From Steromphala cineraria (lineage: Eukaryota > Mollusca > Gastropoda > Trochida > Trochidae): DNA of 64,000 bases. Of this stretch, positions 11,173 through 22,241 are shown one piece after another. Location: contig OU744725.1 in the NCBI GenBank assembly GCA_916613615.1, forward strand, positions 61,636,575 to 61,700,574, written 5' to 3'. The first letter of the stretch is position 1. The number at the start of each line of letters is the position of its first letter. The position numbers were made by a program, and so were the translations under genes. The notes under the pieces are model-generated. The model made no database searches, was not told where the DNA came from, and saw nothing but the letters and a program-made list of their open reading frames with translations.

Positions 11173-11661
11173 ATCATCCAAAAGTGGCTACCACAGTAGA
11201 TATCGCTTTTCTGAGATCAAGCGATATCTACAAGCGATATCTACATTGTAGATATTGCTACAATCATATCGTCATAATCCTATTACATCATCAGTTAAAT
11301 GACATCACAAGGCTTTGGCATCACTTAGAACACAGATGACAATACTATGACGTCACAAAGTTCATAGCGTAACAATGCTATGACGTCATAATGCTGATGA
11401 CGTCACAATGCAATGACCTCACTGTTCAAGAAGTCTAATGACAGTTTTGTGTTCAGATATGTTCATTCTTTTGCTAATAACTGTTGAAAAATGATTTGGA
11501 TGATAAATAAAATCTCACCCTCGTGTCTTCTGATATCAAATATATCAACACTCTTTGATTAAAGTAAAAATATCCTCGGCAAGCCTCGGATATTTGTAAC
11601 TTTAATCAACTCGTGTTGATATATTTGATATCAGAAGACACTTGGGTGAGATTCTCTATTT
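11173..11661 (+). mobile_element. Hairpin-ended element inserted in module copy 2
   Basis: About 489 bases interrupt the module exactly where copy 1 reads GAGTTTT|CTCAG. It begins ATCATCCAAAAGTGG and contains three TGACGTCA motifs around 11347-11402. It ends with a 149-base hairpin (11508-11656) and TTCTCTATTT. At most one or a few T bases could be a target duplication. There is no coding capacity. The hairpin end and lack of clear duplication resemble rolling-circle (Helitron/Helentron-type) non-autonomous elements; this is inference. Confidence 0.55.
11508..11656. repeat. Terminal hairpin C
   Basis: Arms contain AATCTCACCCTCGTGTCTTC and TGATATCAAATATATCAACA with complements on the right. 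The apex has CCTCGGCAAGCCTCGG. A diverged relative of the left arm occurs at 40925-40985. Confidence 0.85.
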
Positions 11662-11985
11662 CTCAGTTCTAGAAATGTGTTCTCGCCACTGAGTGTGATA
11701 TCACTTTTTCAAGTCAGTGAAATATCACAAAGAGGATGACGTCATGTGAACAATGGTTTGACGTCACTTCTATAATCAACGCGACGTCATCGCCGTCGCT
11801 AAGTTACGATCAACAATGGTATGACGTCGCCAGAAAACTCTCGAGTCAAGACCTTTCGGACATAAACTACCACATGTTTGACCACAGAGGCATAAAATAA
11901 ACAGAATATCTTTTGTTTTGAGTGTGATATCACTTATCTCTCATCTCGTGACGGGGTAAAGCCTATATTTTCACTCGTGGCTGCG

Positions 11986-13195
11986 TTACAACTAGATATC
12001 AATTATAGTTGCCATGACAACGACATACACGGTTACACCAGTGTATAAAATAGATTTGAAACCTAGCCTGTCCTGAAAATTAATTGGTCATTCCTAAGGG
12101 GAAAATAAAGAAAAAAATTGAAAAGTTACCAGTCGTGACCAAAAAGTTACCAGTCCTGGCAAGAAGTAGCCAGTCAAGGACTGGTGGACGGGCTATATTT
12201 TAAACACTGGTTACACTCAAGTCTTTGTATTTTGTATCACAAGCGAAGTTAATCACAAACCATTTAGACATCAAACGTTTCTCTACCACGAATCAACGTG
12301 TGCTCTGAATGCTATCGGAATGTTTAAGATTCATTATCAGTTTATACACTTACTAAAGCTCCGTGCCAAAAATTGAAACAATTTTCAAAATTTGGTTTTC
12401 GTTTCCAACACAAAAATTTCGGACATGGTTTGGAAATTTATCAGCTGTGACATTGCATTGATGTTCTTTGCAATATCTTTCGTACCATTGGGTCGGGTCA
12501 CGTGACGACGCTGTAGCAGACGACCTCCTCGTGACTGCCGTGCAGAAAAACAAAGCAAAGCAAAGACTTCACGTTTTTTATCATTATAGTGGTAATGAGA
12601 TAAGAAATTGCTTGAAACAAAGTTTCACTTATTTGAAACAATTTGTATATGAAATATCTAAATCTATTCTAAACTTCATAAGTTTATGCCAATATTTATA
12701 AACACGGTTAATCTAAAATTGTCTAATTTATTTTGCCCGGAGGTATAGAATCGTTTTTACCAACATATGTATTCAATTTTTTTTAATCTATTGTCGAACA
12801 CATCAAGTTAAATGCATGCGATCTGTAACATTACTTATACTATGAGATAAATAAATCAACTTTGAAAATTTAAAAATTCTAAAACACGGAGACTTACCTC
12901 TTGAGTGGTACAATTGTGAACTTAATTTAGTTGTAATGGATCAACTGTTACGATGATAATATCAGTCCAAAGAATTTGCTTAACAAAATGAAGTAGTTTT
13001 ATTTTAGGTCACCAAGAAGGCGGAACGGGGGCATTAAATTGAGTGAGAACAGATCGCCTGTAATATAACAGGTTACGCAGCTCTCAAGACGCAATGTAAT
13101 GTATGCAAGAATATTTGAAGCTTCAAGGCCTGTCATATTCTAAAACACGCATCGGTGTCAAAAAAAGAATATCGCACTTAACAAATATGTATCTA
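11986..13195. other. No recognisable gene; small dispersed motif
   Basis: AAAAGTTACCAGTC occurs two to three times at 12120-12175. Otherwise unique AT-rich sequence with unsupported short frames. Confidence 0.35.
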
Positions 13196-13520
13196 AGCCT
13201 TGTTTATACGGCGACTTTTGCATATATGCTTATTTGCTCAGGGTCGTAAATATACACACTTGTGTAAAAGTAGTTTTGCTACACGTTCATACAGCGAGAT
13301 TTACTTAGGGTAGTAAAACAAATCGACATTTACTCATGGTAGTATGGCATTTACACCTGCCCCTGACTAGGTGCAAATTTGCTCACTGTAGTGAAAAATT
13401 TGCTTACGGTAGTAAAATATATGTGCAAATGTGTCCATACGGCAAATTTTACTCATATGAGCAAATTGCATATGTGTAATGATTTACTCATATGCAAACG
13501 CTCGCCATATAAACAGGGCT
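13196..13520. mobile_element. MITE with AGCCYTGTTTATAYGGCGA ends
   Basis: This 325-bp element has inverted ends. The left is AGCCTTGTTTATACGGCGA, and the right is the complement of AGCCCTGTTTATATGGCGA. The interior is full of TTTACT, GTAGTAAA and GCAAATTT variants, many palindromic around CATATG. Superfamily and target duplication are uncertain. Confidence 0.7.
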
Positions 13521-13652
13521 TTAGATTGTGCAAGAGACAATATGGAAATATATTTAGACATGGTCATATGAAAGATATAGCGTTATCCGATTGAACTTTG
13601 ACTCACTGTTTGGTAAGAAGGTTCATAAAAGTAAATTTTGTTCTTGTGTTAA

Positions 13653-13867
13653 AGGGGCAGCAGGACGTTTTTTGAACATTTTATATCTTAGATTTTTAAT
13701 ATAATTCTACGTTTATGCTCAATGTATTCCTTTGTTAGTGTAAAAAATATCATTACATAAACCAATCACCCATAGTCAGAAAACAAACTATAAAGATTCA
13801 AATAAAATCCATTGGAGGCCATTTTTGTGTGAACACCTTTAAACCCTATAAATGTGCTACTGCCCCT
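13653..13867 (+). mobile_element. TTAA-MITE copy 2 (short)
   Basis: Flanked by TTAA on both sides (13649-13652, 13868-13871). Ends AGGGGCAGCAGGACG and TGTGCTACTGCCCCT. About 215 bp, lacking the right third of the full-length ~355-bp copies. Confidence 0.85.
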
Positions 13868-14417
13868 TTAAGTAATTCCAAGTTGTTTAAATAGGTTAAG
13901 TAAATTTCATAACAAATTGTTGAAAATTGTTCAGAAGACAGAATAAATACTGATGTGTAAAAAGAAACCGACAAAAGGGCACCTCACCATTCAAATTATT
14001 CCATAAGGTGGCGCCTCGACCCGAGGTGACCTCTATGTTTTCATAAATTTTGTTTTTCTCTTACAAATAAATAAAATAATTTAAATGCAGTGTATTGTCC
14101 CCACAAGTAATAATACAATTGTACATGGGCTATTGTGGGCTTATGTCATCACCTGTGTCGTTAGCTGATACAAGGTATACCAATGTGCATACATGTCTAC
14201 ATACAGATAAGACAGAAAATACTGGGAAGATATGTTCGTTACTTAATCAATACCAAAGTGTCTTCTTGTCACATTACCAAAGAAAATCAATAGCGCAACG
14301 AGTTGAGTTAATTAACTACATGTATAAAACAAAGAGGTTCGTTCGATTTTCTAAGAAAAGACCAAGCCACTATCAAAATCCTACTATACATAAAAGGAAG
14401 GTAGTCAAATACATTAA

Positions 14418-14775
14418 AGGGGCAGTAGCACGTTTTTGAGGGGAATATAAGGTGATGTAAAGAAAATGAAAATTAATCGTTCCAATTGAAAGACAATGTA
14501 TTCAAACTAAATGGAGCAGTAATAATTCAAATATATAACGTAAAGTTTAGCCATGCGATTCCTTTTTCTTACACAAAATGAATAAAAGGTGTTCACACAA
14601 AATGGCCGCCAATGGATTTTTATGGGAATCGTCATACTTTGTGCTCTGACTATGGATTATTGGCTTGTGTTATGAGATTTTTGACACTGTCAAAATAATA
14701 CATTTAGGATTAACTTACAATTATCAGTGAAAATTGAGAAATATAAAATTATCAAAAAAACGTGCTACTGCCCCT
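14418..14775 (-). mobile_element. TTAA-MITE copy 3 (full length)
   Basis: Ends AGGGGCAGTAGCACG and its complement CGTGCTACTGCCCCT, with flanking TTAA at 14414-14417 and 14776-14779. It lies opposite to copy 2 and directly abuts copy 4. TTAA duplication is the hallmark of piggyBac-type insertion; assignment to that superfamily is inferred, not proven. Confidence 0.9.
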
Positions 14776-14779
14776 TTAA

Positions 14780-15100
14780 AGGGGAAAGAGCAGATTTTTT
14801 CACTGGTCATTGTTCGTTGATGCTAAAAGTATTATTTTGAAAGTGTTACCATTAGCATTACACAAACCAATCAGTCAGAGAGCAAATTATAAAGATTCAC
14901 ATAAAGTCCACTAGCGGCTATTTTTGTGTGAACACCTTTTTATCATTTTGTGTAAGAAAAAGGAATCCCATGGCTGAACTTTACATCATTGATTTATTTC
15001 TGCTTCATTTTGTTTAAATACGTTGTCTTTCAATTGGAATCATTTATTTTCAGTTTCCTGGCATCACCTTTTATTCCCACTTAAACGTGCTACTGCTCCT
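14780..15100 (+). mobile_element. TTAA-MITE copy 4, sharing a TTAA with copy 3
   Basis: Left end AGGGGAAAGAGCAG (diverged), right end ACGTGCTACTGCTCCT, followed by TTAA at 15101-15104. The TTAA at 14776-14779 serves both this copy and copy 3. Confidence 0.85.
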
Positions 15101-15104
15101 TTAA

Positions 15105-15898
15105 ACATCTAGGTTAACGTGAGCTATGAAAGATAAGGTCAATTGATTCTTGTGCAATATAGTTATGAAAAAAATAACGCTGTATCTTGGCAACAAAAGT
15201 AAAAAGGGTGATTACCGTTTGTCTTGGGAGTCTTGTTGGGCGACGTTGTGTTGGCTTTATGGATTTTATCGATTTATACAGAAAACCTGCAAATGCTTTT
15301 AAGATAAACGTGTTTAATGACTTCGTATTATGGCTCTCTTTAAAGTCAGTAAATATCAACGACTTTTATCGATTGCATGAGGACAGATTTGCCGTTGAAT
15401 CATATATATTCAAGGTGAATTGTTCAAAGGGTCAATTCTGTATCATAGTACGCAGTCATTTAATTGTAAGTTTTCAAGTAACATAAAAGATGTTTCGTTA
15501 CATTTAAAAGGAACGGTAATATAACAACGGGTCGATGGACGAAGAATTAAATTCTTGTTTTACACACAACAAAACTAAACCATACATTTCAAATATCCAT
15601 GCTTTCATGCCGTCCAATGAAATGACTTTTAAAAAATTGCTAAAAAAAGCATCCCTTATTTTTAGGTTTTAGCTATTAACTACACATGTACCTTCCTATA
15701 GGTGTTTACCCTGTATACCCTGGGGAACTTGTTGTCTTTGTTTCAGTTGAATGTTATATGTCAAAAGCTCCATGTGCGTACGTTGGTTATCTCAAAAAAA
15801 CACCTTGGTCGGTTTTAAGATTGTAAACAATTGCAAACAATTGGACTTGTAAAATTTGGATTTTAAATCAAACAAGAAAGTTAAGATTTATGAACAAC
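15105..15898. other. No recognised gene
   Basis: A 99-codon plus-strand frame at 15187-15486 has no recognised domain or splice context and is left unassigned. Confidence 0.3.
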
Positions 15899-15970
15899 GA
15901 AAGTAGGATTCGAACCAGGGACCTCTATGTTGTCCAGCAGGGCCTTTACCTGTTGAGCTCCCTAGGATTC
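15899..15970 (-). mobile_element. tRNA-like SINE-head relic
   Basis: The minus strand reads GGGAGCTCAACAGGTAAAGG (A-box-like), then CCCTGGTTCGAATCCTAC (perfect B box and T-loop). Anticodon-stem and acceptor pairing are poor, so it is not a functional tRNA. It is probably a tRNA-derived SINE fragment or tRNA pseudogene. Confidence 0.4.
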
Positions 15971-16036
15971 ATGCCAGTTGATGTAAATTTTGTTGTGTCA
16001 TGTCTGTATTTCTATTTTCCCCTATAAATATATACA

Positions 16037-17310
16037 CAACAAAAAAAGTTAAGCACCCTCTGATTTTCACGGAGGGATATACTTCGTTGAAGTATGCTAT
16101 GGGACTGAGAAAAAGAAGATAAGCAAAACCAATTTTTAGAACAATCATTTGGTCATTTGCAAGAGAGGTTTTGTAATCGTGTGGGCACTAAAAGTGCACG
16201 AAAATAAAGAGGGAAATGGACATGGAATTTAGTCCAAAACACATGGATGTTTAAGTATTGTCACTACAATCACTTGGTGTGTGTCACCGGATCAAAGCAG
16301 CTTAAATAAAGTGAATTGGTGTTTTTATGAATCACCAAACATCAGTAACGTGTGGTTCCACCACGTGAGCGAATAACTGCAGCCACTCTTCTTGGCATAT
16401 AACCAGGTTCTTTAATTGTTCCATCGGTATCCACTGCCACTCATCGTGAAGAGCGGCCTCCAGTTCCCTCAGGTTTAGCACAGAAGGAACCCTTCTTTGT
16501 ATCCGACGACCCAAAATGACCCACACATGCTCGATTGGGTTCAAACCAGGTGACATTACTGGCCATTGAATTCGTGTTGCACCATTATTTTCCAGATGTT
16601 GGTTTATAGCAAGTGAACGATGGGGTCTGGCATTGTCGTCCATGAACAAAGGTCTTGTGGCAAGTCTGTGGTCATCATGATAATCAATAATTACAGGATC
16701 CAGAACCTCCTGAATGTAGCGAACGCCTGTGAGTGAACCCTGTATAGTCACTAAATCGAATCTACAGTCGATTTCTCAGAGCTGAGGTAACCATACCCGT
16801 TTCAGATGGGTGCTTGAAGCAAACGGCAGTCGTCCAACATGTCGTAACAAAGCTCTATCCTCCTGGGGCGTTATAGCTTTTGGTCTTCCTTATCGTAGAA
16901 GATCCCTCACATAATTTGTTTGTGCATGCTTCCTGACCAGACGGCTAATGACGGTGTAGTGGAAGTGAGGTCTTCTGGCAATGTCCTTGTTAGAAAAACA
17001 TGCCCGATGAAGCCCAATGATCTGCCATCTTAATGCATTTGAAATTCTCCTTCGTGTTATTGTCAATGAGAAGTGAAACAAGTGGTAATGAAGTCAGAAC
17101 CCCATACTTGTGATTGTTTGAAATTTTGGTTTGTGCAACACACGGGTGCATTTGATTGCGTTCGTGAGACACGTTTTTTCAAAAGGTAAAACCTTATTCT
17201 ATCACCAATAGAACGGTTCTTGATTTGCCATAATGAGGGTTAAATTTTGGTTTCAGCATATACTTAAAATTCAACTTTGTTTTTGCGGGGTGCTTAACTT
17301 TTTTGGTGTG
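16037..17310 (-). mobile_element. Tc1-like DNA transposon, internally deleted
   Basis: A 1,274-bp element has ~24-base terminal inverted repeats, CACAACAAAAAAAGTTAAGC on the left and the complement of CACACCAAAAAAGTTAAGC on the right, each continuing ACCC. It is flanked by TA on both sides (16035-16036, 17311-17312), the Tc1/mariner target. It contains a minus-strand transposase remnant. Confidence 0.92.
16332..17081 (-). pseudogene. Tc1/mariner transposase remnant
   Basis: Reading leftward, the N-terminal part (from 17081) has a helix-turn-helix region: RRRISNALRWQIIGLHRACF, then NKDIARR..HYTVISRLVRKH. A TAA stop follows near 16890. In the same frame comes GRPKAITPQEDRALLRHVGR, the family's linker and second DNA-binding half, and then a second in-frame stop. 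After a deletion the catalytic C-terminus follows: TIQGSLTGVRYIQEVLDP, FMDDNARPHRS (second Asp) and MSPGLNPIEHVWVILGRRI (Glu). Compared with typical ~340-aa Tc1 transposases, roughly 90-110 residues are missing, including the first catalytic Asp. It cannot encode active enzyme, though the terminal repeats could be moved in trans. Confidence 0.9.
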
Positions 17311-17312
17311 TA

Positions 17313-18153
17313 AATATCAATATATCAATGAAATTGTTTTTAATGCAAGGAATCAAGTTTTTAGACCTAAAACCCTAAGCAGGGGGTATTATAAGTAGTC
17401 AATATGTTTAATCTTATAAGGACATATTAAACCTGCAAAGTTTATGATTTAAACGCTAATAAATACATTATATATAAATAAATTTATAAGTTTAATAAGT
17501 TTAAACCAGTGCAGGAGTGTTTCTCAGGAGTGTAATCCAAATAAGTTTCCCAAAACGCCTCGGTACGGGGTTATTATCTACAACATAATCTTCATTAGTT
17601 TCAGGGCCCTTTAAGTTCCGTGTTGTGATTGATAAAGATGAATTTCGGTTAACGACTAGTATTGAACGGCTGTCCCACTCACAAGATGAATTTAACCATC
17701 CCCGTTGCTTTGCAAATGCAGTTTCAACATTTAATTTAAATGTGAATCTTCTACACATGTTACCTAAATTCGACTGAAACAAAGGCACGAAGGATTTGTC
17801 TTGAGTTGGCAGATTATTAGAAGAAGACCTTGGTATATTCAGCGAAGGGTAGTCACCCGTCTGGTGAGTAAACATGCACACACAAATATTCCCTTTTCCG
17901 GGCTTCCTCCAGACGTGTTTGATCATTGTGATGAAATCAACGTTCATCTAACATACAACTCGTTTCTGTCCATGTTGACCGTCAAACAAGATGCGTTTTT
18001 GAGGGGATTAAATCATATAAAGTTGAAATATAAATATTTGTAAAAAAATATTTTGTTGAACGTTTATTTTCACATTTACAACACAATTTATTGCTATGAA
18101 CAAGTCCGCGTCATGGCATCACACTTATCCGTCCAAAGAGACCAGAAACATCT
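17313..18153. other. No recognised gene
   Basis: A 148-codon minus-strand frame at 17501-17947 is the second longest real open frame in the window. It lacks recognised motifs, splice context or a partner copy, so it is not called as a gene. Confidence 0.3.
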
Positions 18154-18157
18154 TTAA

Positions 18158-18500
18158 AGGGGCAGTAGCATGTTTTTTGATAATTTGTATATTTCAGATA
18201 TTTCACTGATAATTGTCAGTTATTACTAAATGTATTATATTGACAGTGTCAACAATCTCATTACACAAGCCAATCATCCATAGTCAGAGGACAAAGTATG
18301 ACGATTCACATACAATCCATTGGCGGCCATTTTTGTGAACACCTTTTATTCATTTTGTTTTAAATGGCTAAACTTTATGTTATATATTTGAATTATTACT
18401 GCTCAATTTAGTTTGAATACATTGTCTTTCAAATTGAACCATGTATTTTCATGTTCATCGCATTACCTTATGTTCCCCCTAAAAACGTGCTACTGCCCCT
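18158..18500 (+). mobile_element. TTAA-MITE copy 5
   Basis: Ends AGGGGCAGTAGCATG and ACGTGCTACTGCCCCT, flanked by TTAA (18154-18157, 18501-18504). Interior matches the family. Confidence 0.9.
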
Positions 18501-18574
18501 TTAAAACATTTATATCCAAGTCGTGGATACGGTTTTCATGATCATCATTATGTCTCTGCTAAACGTGTGTGTCC

Positions 18575-18667
18575 ATGTCAGCTTTAAACAACCCAGCAGG
18601 CAGAAGGTTAAACAGGGACATTTTATGTGACAGGAATTCTTTATCAATCGGAGATCTATCGAACAAG
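18575..18667 (+). CDS. Candidate first coding exon (orphan)
   Basis: An ATG opens 31 codons (MSALNNPAGRRLNRDILCDR then NSLSIGDLSNK) ending exactly at a consensus donor, AACAAG|GTAAGT. The segment is unique, not part of the MITEs on each side. No downstream exon, domain or promoter could be identified. It could be chance: a consensus donor and a 31-codon frame are not rare in 64 kb. Confidence 0.18.
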
Positions 18668-18904
18668 GTAAGTAATAATAAAACTATATCTCCCGGAAAC
18701 AGCTGTTGTCTACCTCAGTGAGCTTGCGCTATTGGATATACTGATAATGTGTAACACGTTATTAATGTATTCTTCCGTTAATAAAAGGGATTATTGATTT
18801 ATGCATTCTACCGCTGTGATAAAAAAGTTAAAGCATAAAACCATGAATTTGAGCTTCATCACTACTAAAATTTCTATGGAATCAAAACATCCGTTAATTG
18901 ATTT

Positions 18905-18963
18905 AGTTTTTTCATTTTCCTGACATCACCTTATATTTCCCATAAAAAAGTGCTACTGCTCCT
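18905..18963 (+). mobile_element. TTAA-MITE copy 6 (right end only)
   Basis: Only the last ~60 bases remain: CCTGACATCACCTTATATT, then AAGTGCTACTGCTCCT and TTAA. Confidence 0.75.
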
Positions 18964-18967
18964 TTAA

Positions 18968-20800
18968 TAGCTATCGTGACCATTGGTTTCATTATAAACG
19001 GTTGGTTGAACTGACTGGAGAGTCAGCATTGGAGCAAGGTGCCTCATTTTGAGAATGTAAGTTCATCAATCAAGAGATTGTACTCGTGCAGATGATTTGA
19101 GGCGAAGTTGCTGAGCTGCAGTAAATATCATCTTTCACAATGGAACATAAAAAATCTAAAAAAACATAGACATTCAAACTTATGCACTAACTTGTATTGA
19201 GTAAGATCCACTCCATCAATATTGAATCAATAATTGCTTGTTACTTAACCTTACTGAATTGATGGCCTGATGTCGTGATGTTGATTAACTACATACATAA
19301 AACAAAGGGGCCCCTTCGATTTTCTCAGAGAAGAGCAAGTAACTGGAAGAAAGGTCTTGAAACTAATAATAACAAAATAAATTTCTTTATTGAACATTGA
19401 TATGAGCTTATATGATAGATAAGGTCAAGTTAAAATATTTCAGAAGAACCGGTGTCATAGAGTAGAATTTCCCCCCTACCAGACTTCCCCCCTGAAAACC
19501 CACTATATAGCCACACTCCCCCTACCACCACGATCCCCGCCCCCCAACCCACCGAAAAACACACCGTGCTATAAAGTTTTCCCACCCGTAAAATCCACAT
19601 CTCGAATGGAATGTCCAGCTTTTCCGAAGAGATTTTCCAATTTTTCGAATGAGCCTGCTGCCATCGATCTAATCATCATCATTCAAGCCCCGACTAAACG
19701 TTTTTATCAAGAAAGTCTAGACTATGATTTCCTGTCATCAGTGAAGCAGGTTCAGGGGTGCTAAGCTAACTTGTCTCTTTCAGAAATAAAATGTTGAAAT
19801 TGGTTAAATATTCCTGAGTTTTTATTTAAAATTTGATGAGTGAAATACTCCTCACGACTTTACATGTGCTATTTCACTCCTCAATCAAATAATTATCTGG
19901 AGCCCTGTCAGATTATGTACAAATATTTAAATTACATGCAGGATCCATATAATTCATGTATTATCCATCAATTAATGCTGATCTGATACCAGATATGATT
20001 GATATAGATATACTTGTATAATGTTGATGTGTTAGATATTGTTCCAAATCTCCAATTCGATATAAACGAGGGAACAAGTCAACAATGGTTTGATGAGATT
20101 TTCATAATATCATCCTTATTGGATGGAGAAAAAATGAATGCATTTATCTTAGATATAAGATAATTTCAACAAGAAATTCTGCAGCTCAGTACCATTTGAC
20201 ATGGTAGAGCTCTATCTTTTGTTGACATCAATAGCGATCTGGAAGCGAGGTGTGTGATGACCAGAATGCAGGACAATGCAGGGATGAAGTTTAACGACCT
20301 CTAGTCTTTACAGTGTGGTATTGTCAACTGATAATATAACCGAAATCCCTCACACAGCATAACTGAAAACTTAAAACGTCATAGTTATGAAGTAGCCATC
20401 ATGTTCTCCGGACATGAACCCTATAGACCACTTACGAAAGTACTTTCTACCGACACCATGTAGACTACAAGTACTTGTGTGTAAATGCTACTGAAATGAA
20501 GACTTTATGATATCAAACAAATGTTTTTGCATGCGCGCTTTTAATTTTCTTCAAGCTTGGTAAACCAACTGTATACATTTTTAGCACTTGTTTAATTTGA
20601 AATTAAATCAGTTCTGTATACATACTGTCAAGCAACTGGAGATGGTTTAGTGGGAAACTGACTTTCCAGCGGAAATCTGGCTACATAGTCATTGCTTAAT
20701 TTCATAGGACTTTTTATTTAAGACTAAACTTTTCATTTTAATCAAGGGTTTTCAAGGTTTTATTTACTCGATTCCACCACCGGCGGTACAAGAGTACAGG
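18968..20800. other. No recognisable gene
   Basis: Includes a C-rich tract at 19470-19560 and a small inverted repeat near 19838-19890 (GATGAGTGAAAT with ATTTCACTCCTC). No supported coding region. Confidence 0.35.
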
Positions 20801-21675
20801 AGACCGGGGCCGGTACGTCCCCTTTTCGCTAAAATAGAGATATTGAGTTTTTGTTGCGATATACTAGTGTACGTTTTAAGATATATTGAGACATATCTTC
20901 ACTTTATTGCAAAATTTGTTGAAATTGCCTATCTTTACTAGTTTGCCAATAACTATGCTTTTAAGACCAGTTGAAAAACCGAACATACCTCGCATCGGGG
21001 CAGGTTCTATTTCCCTCAGGGGCAGGTTCGCCCATCGAAGGGAACAATCCGAACATGTTCAGTCTACAATTAAAGAGAGATAAGATGCTATTCGTAGTAT
21101 TCGATATTTTGGACAGAAACAAATACTACATTACTTTACACAGATATATTTCATAATGATGTTGACTCATTTACCTTTCTATTACGATAAAGGATTCCGA
21201 TTTCTTTCCAACTAGGGGAACCTACTCTTCAAAGACCTTCAAGAGGGTCTTTTGGAGGAGCAGGACTTTTAGAGGAATGGTTTCGAGGAGGATCTTAAAA
21301 GTTTTGTGACCCCACAACCCACGTTTGCTCTTTAATCTATGCTGCGAAAATACACAGCCCTCATACAAAAATAATTTGTTCGTAACAAATACGTCTCGGC
21401 ATGTTGGTTAATGTTCACTTAAAAACGTATTCCTAAACACGGTCAACGTTTGTCAAATACAAAGTGAACTGAAGTCGAATATATTACTCGGCTAGATGAA
21501 AAACGGGTTTTCTTCCACAGTTTGTAAAGGACATGTTGGACTGTCGCTATTTTAAAGTCAGTGTGGGAGTAAAGTCATGTTGTCTCTTATGAATTACCAA
21601 TTTAAGTTAAAGTGGCCACCGGAAAAAATACAAAGAAAAGACGAACATGCCGCGGGGCCGTGCCTGTCCCGGTCT
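20801..21675. mobile_element. Putative element with AGACCGGG inverted ends
   Basis: The left end AGACCGGGGCCGGTACGTCC and the complement of the right end, AGACCGGGACAGGCACGGCC, match at most positions. Both ends are GC-rich in an AT-rich setting. The interior (875 bp total) has a GGGGCAGGTTC doublet near 20997-21030. No transposase and no clear target duplication are seen. Confidence 0.4.
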
Positions 21676-21854
21676 CCCCTATAGATGTAGGAGCGCTTTG
21701 ATCAGGTACTATATATATACTACCTGGAAATAGCGCGATGTAAATATCATTATTATACTGTGTTAACCGCACTACAAGCATCTTTAGATAGATACCCTCT
21801 TAGTGTTAGGAACCATATTTCCTTTCTGTAATGTTGCGTGCCTCAAATTCGTAA

Positions 21855-22241
21855 ACTAGCTGCGAATCTTAGTATAATGGCAATTTCAATACATATGATG
21901 ATATTCATTGTACGTTAACATATCCGTATGTCATACCCTAAAGTTAACCTAACAGTTTTGGAAGGTCATTGAAGCGACCAGGGGTCAACATTTTGAAAAC
22001 ACTGTAAACAATCAATTTTACTTAGAGGATTAATCTGGAATATTTTAATCTAAAGTAGGATATCGGATTGTCAAATATGTACCCCTTCTTTTTACTTTAA
22101 GATGCAACAAATCGTAATTTAGCACAAGCACTATTAGTGATCTCTTGTAATATCTGCTGAAGTTGTTGAATTTAAGTTCACAATTACATGACATTTACAC
22201 TAAGATACACGAGCTAGTGAACATACTTAGATGAGCAGCTG
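21855..22241 (+). mobile_element. ACAGCTG inverted-repeat element, copy 3 (degenerate)
   Basis: Left end near CTAGCTGCGAATCTTAG. The interior shares CATTGAAGCGACCAGGGGTC and TTTGAAAACACTG with copy 1. The right end is AGTGAACATACTTAGATGAG then CAGCTGT. The region matching the 55-aa frame is broken by stops. Confidence 0.6.

Larger units (their letters stand above)
11139..11985 (+). mobile_element. Module copy 2, split by insertion and cut at hairpin apex
   Basis: The 5' piece (11139-11172) matches copy 1 up to GAGACTGAGTTTT. The match resumes at 11662 with CTCAGTTCTAGAAATG, runs through the body, and enters the left arm of the hairpin at 11902. The copy ends at CTGCG (about 11985), in the loop of the homologous hairpin A, so the whole right arm is absent. 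One base is missing relative to copy 1 in GTGAAATATCAC. Confidence 0.65.

Noticed and set aside
14095..14439. 114-codon plus-strand open frame
   Set aside because: Runs into the TTAA MITE at its 3' end and shows no domain.
15187..15486. 99-codon plus-strand open frame
   Set aside because: No recognisable domain or gene context.
17501..17947. 148-codon minus-strand open frame
   Set aside because: No motif, splice context or homologous copy; length is within chance for 64 kb in six frames.
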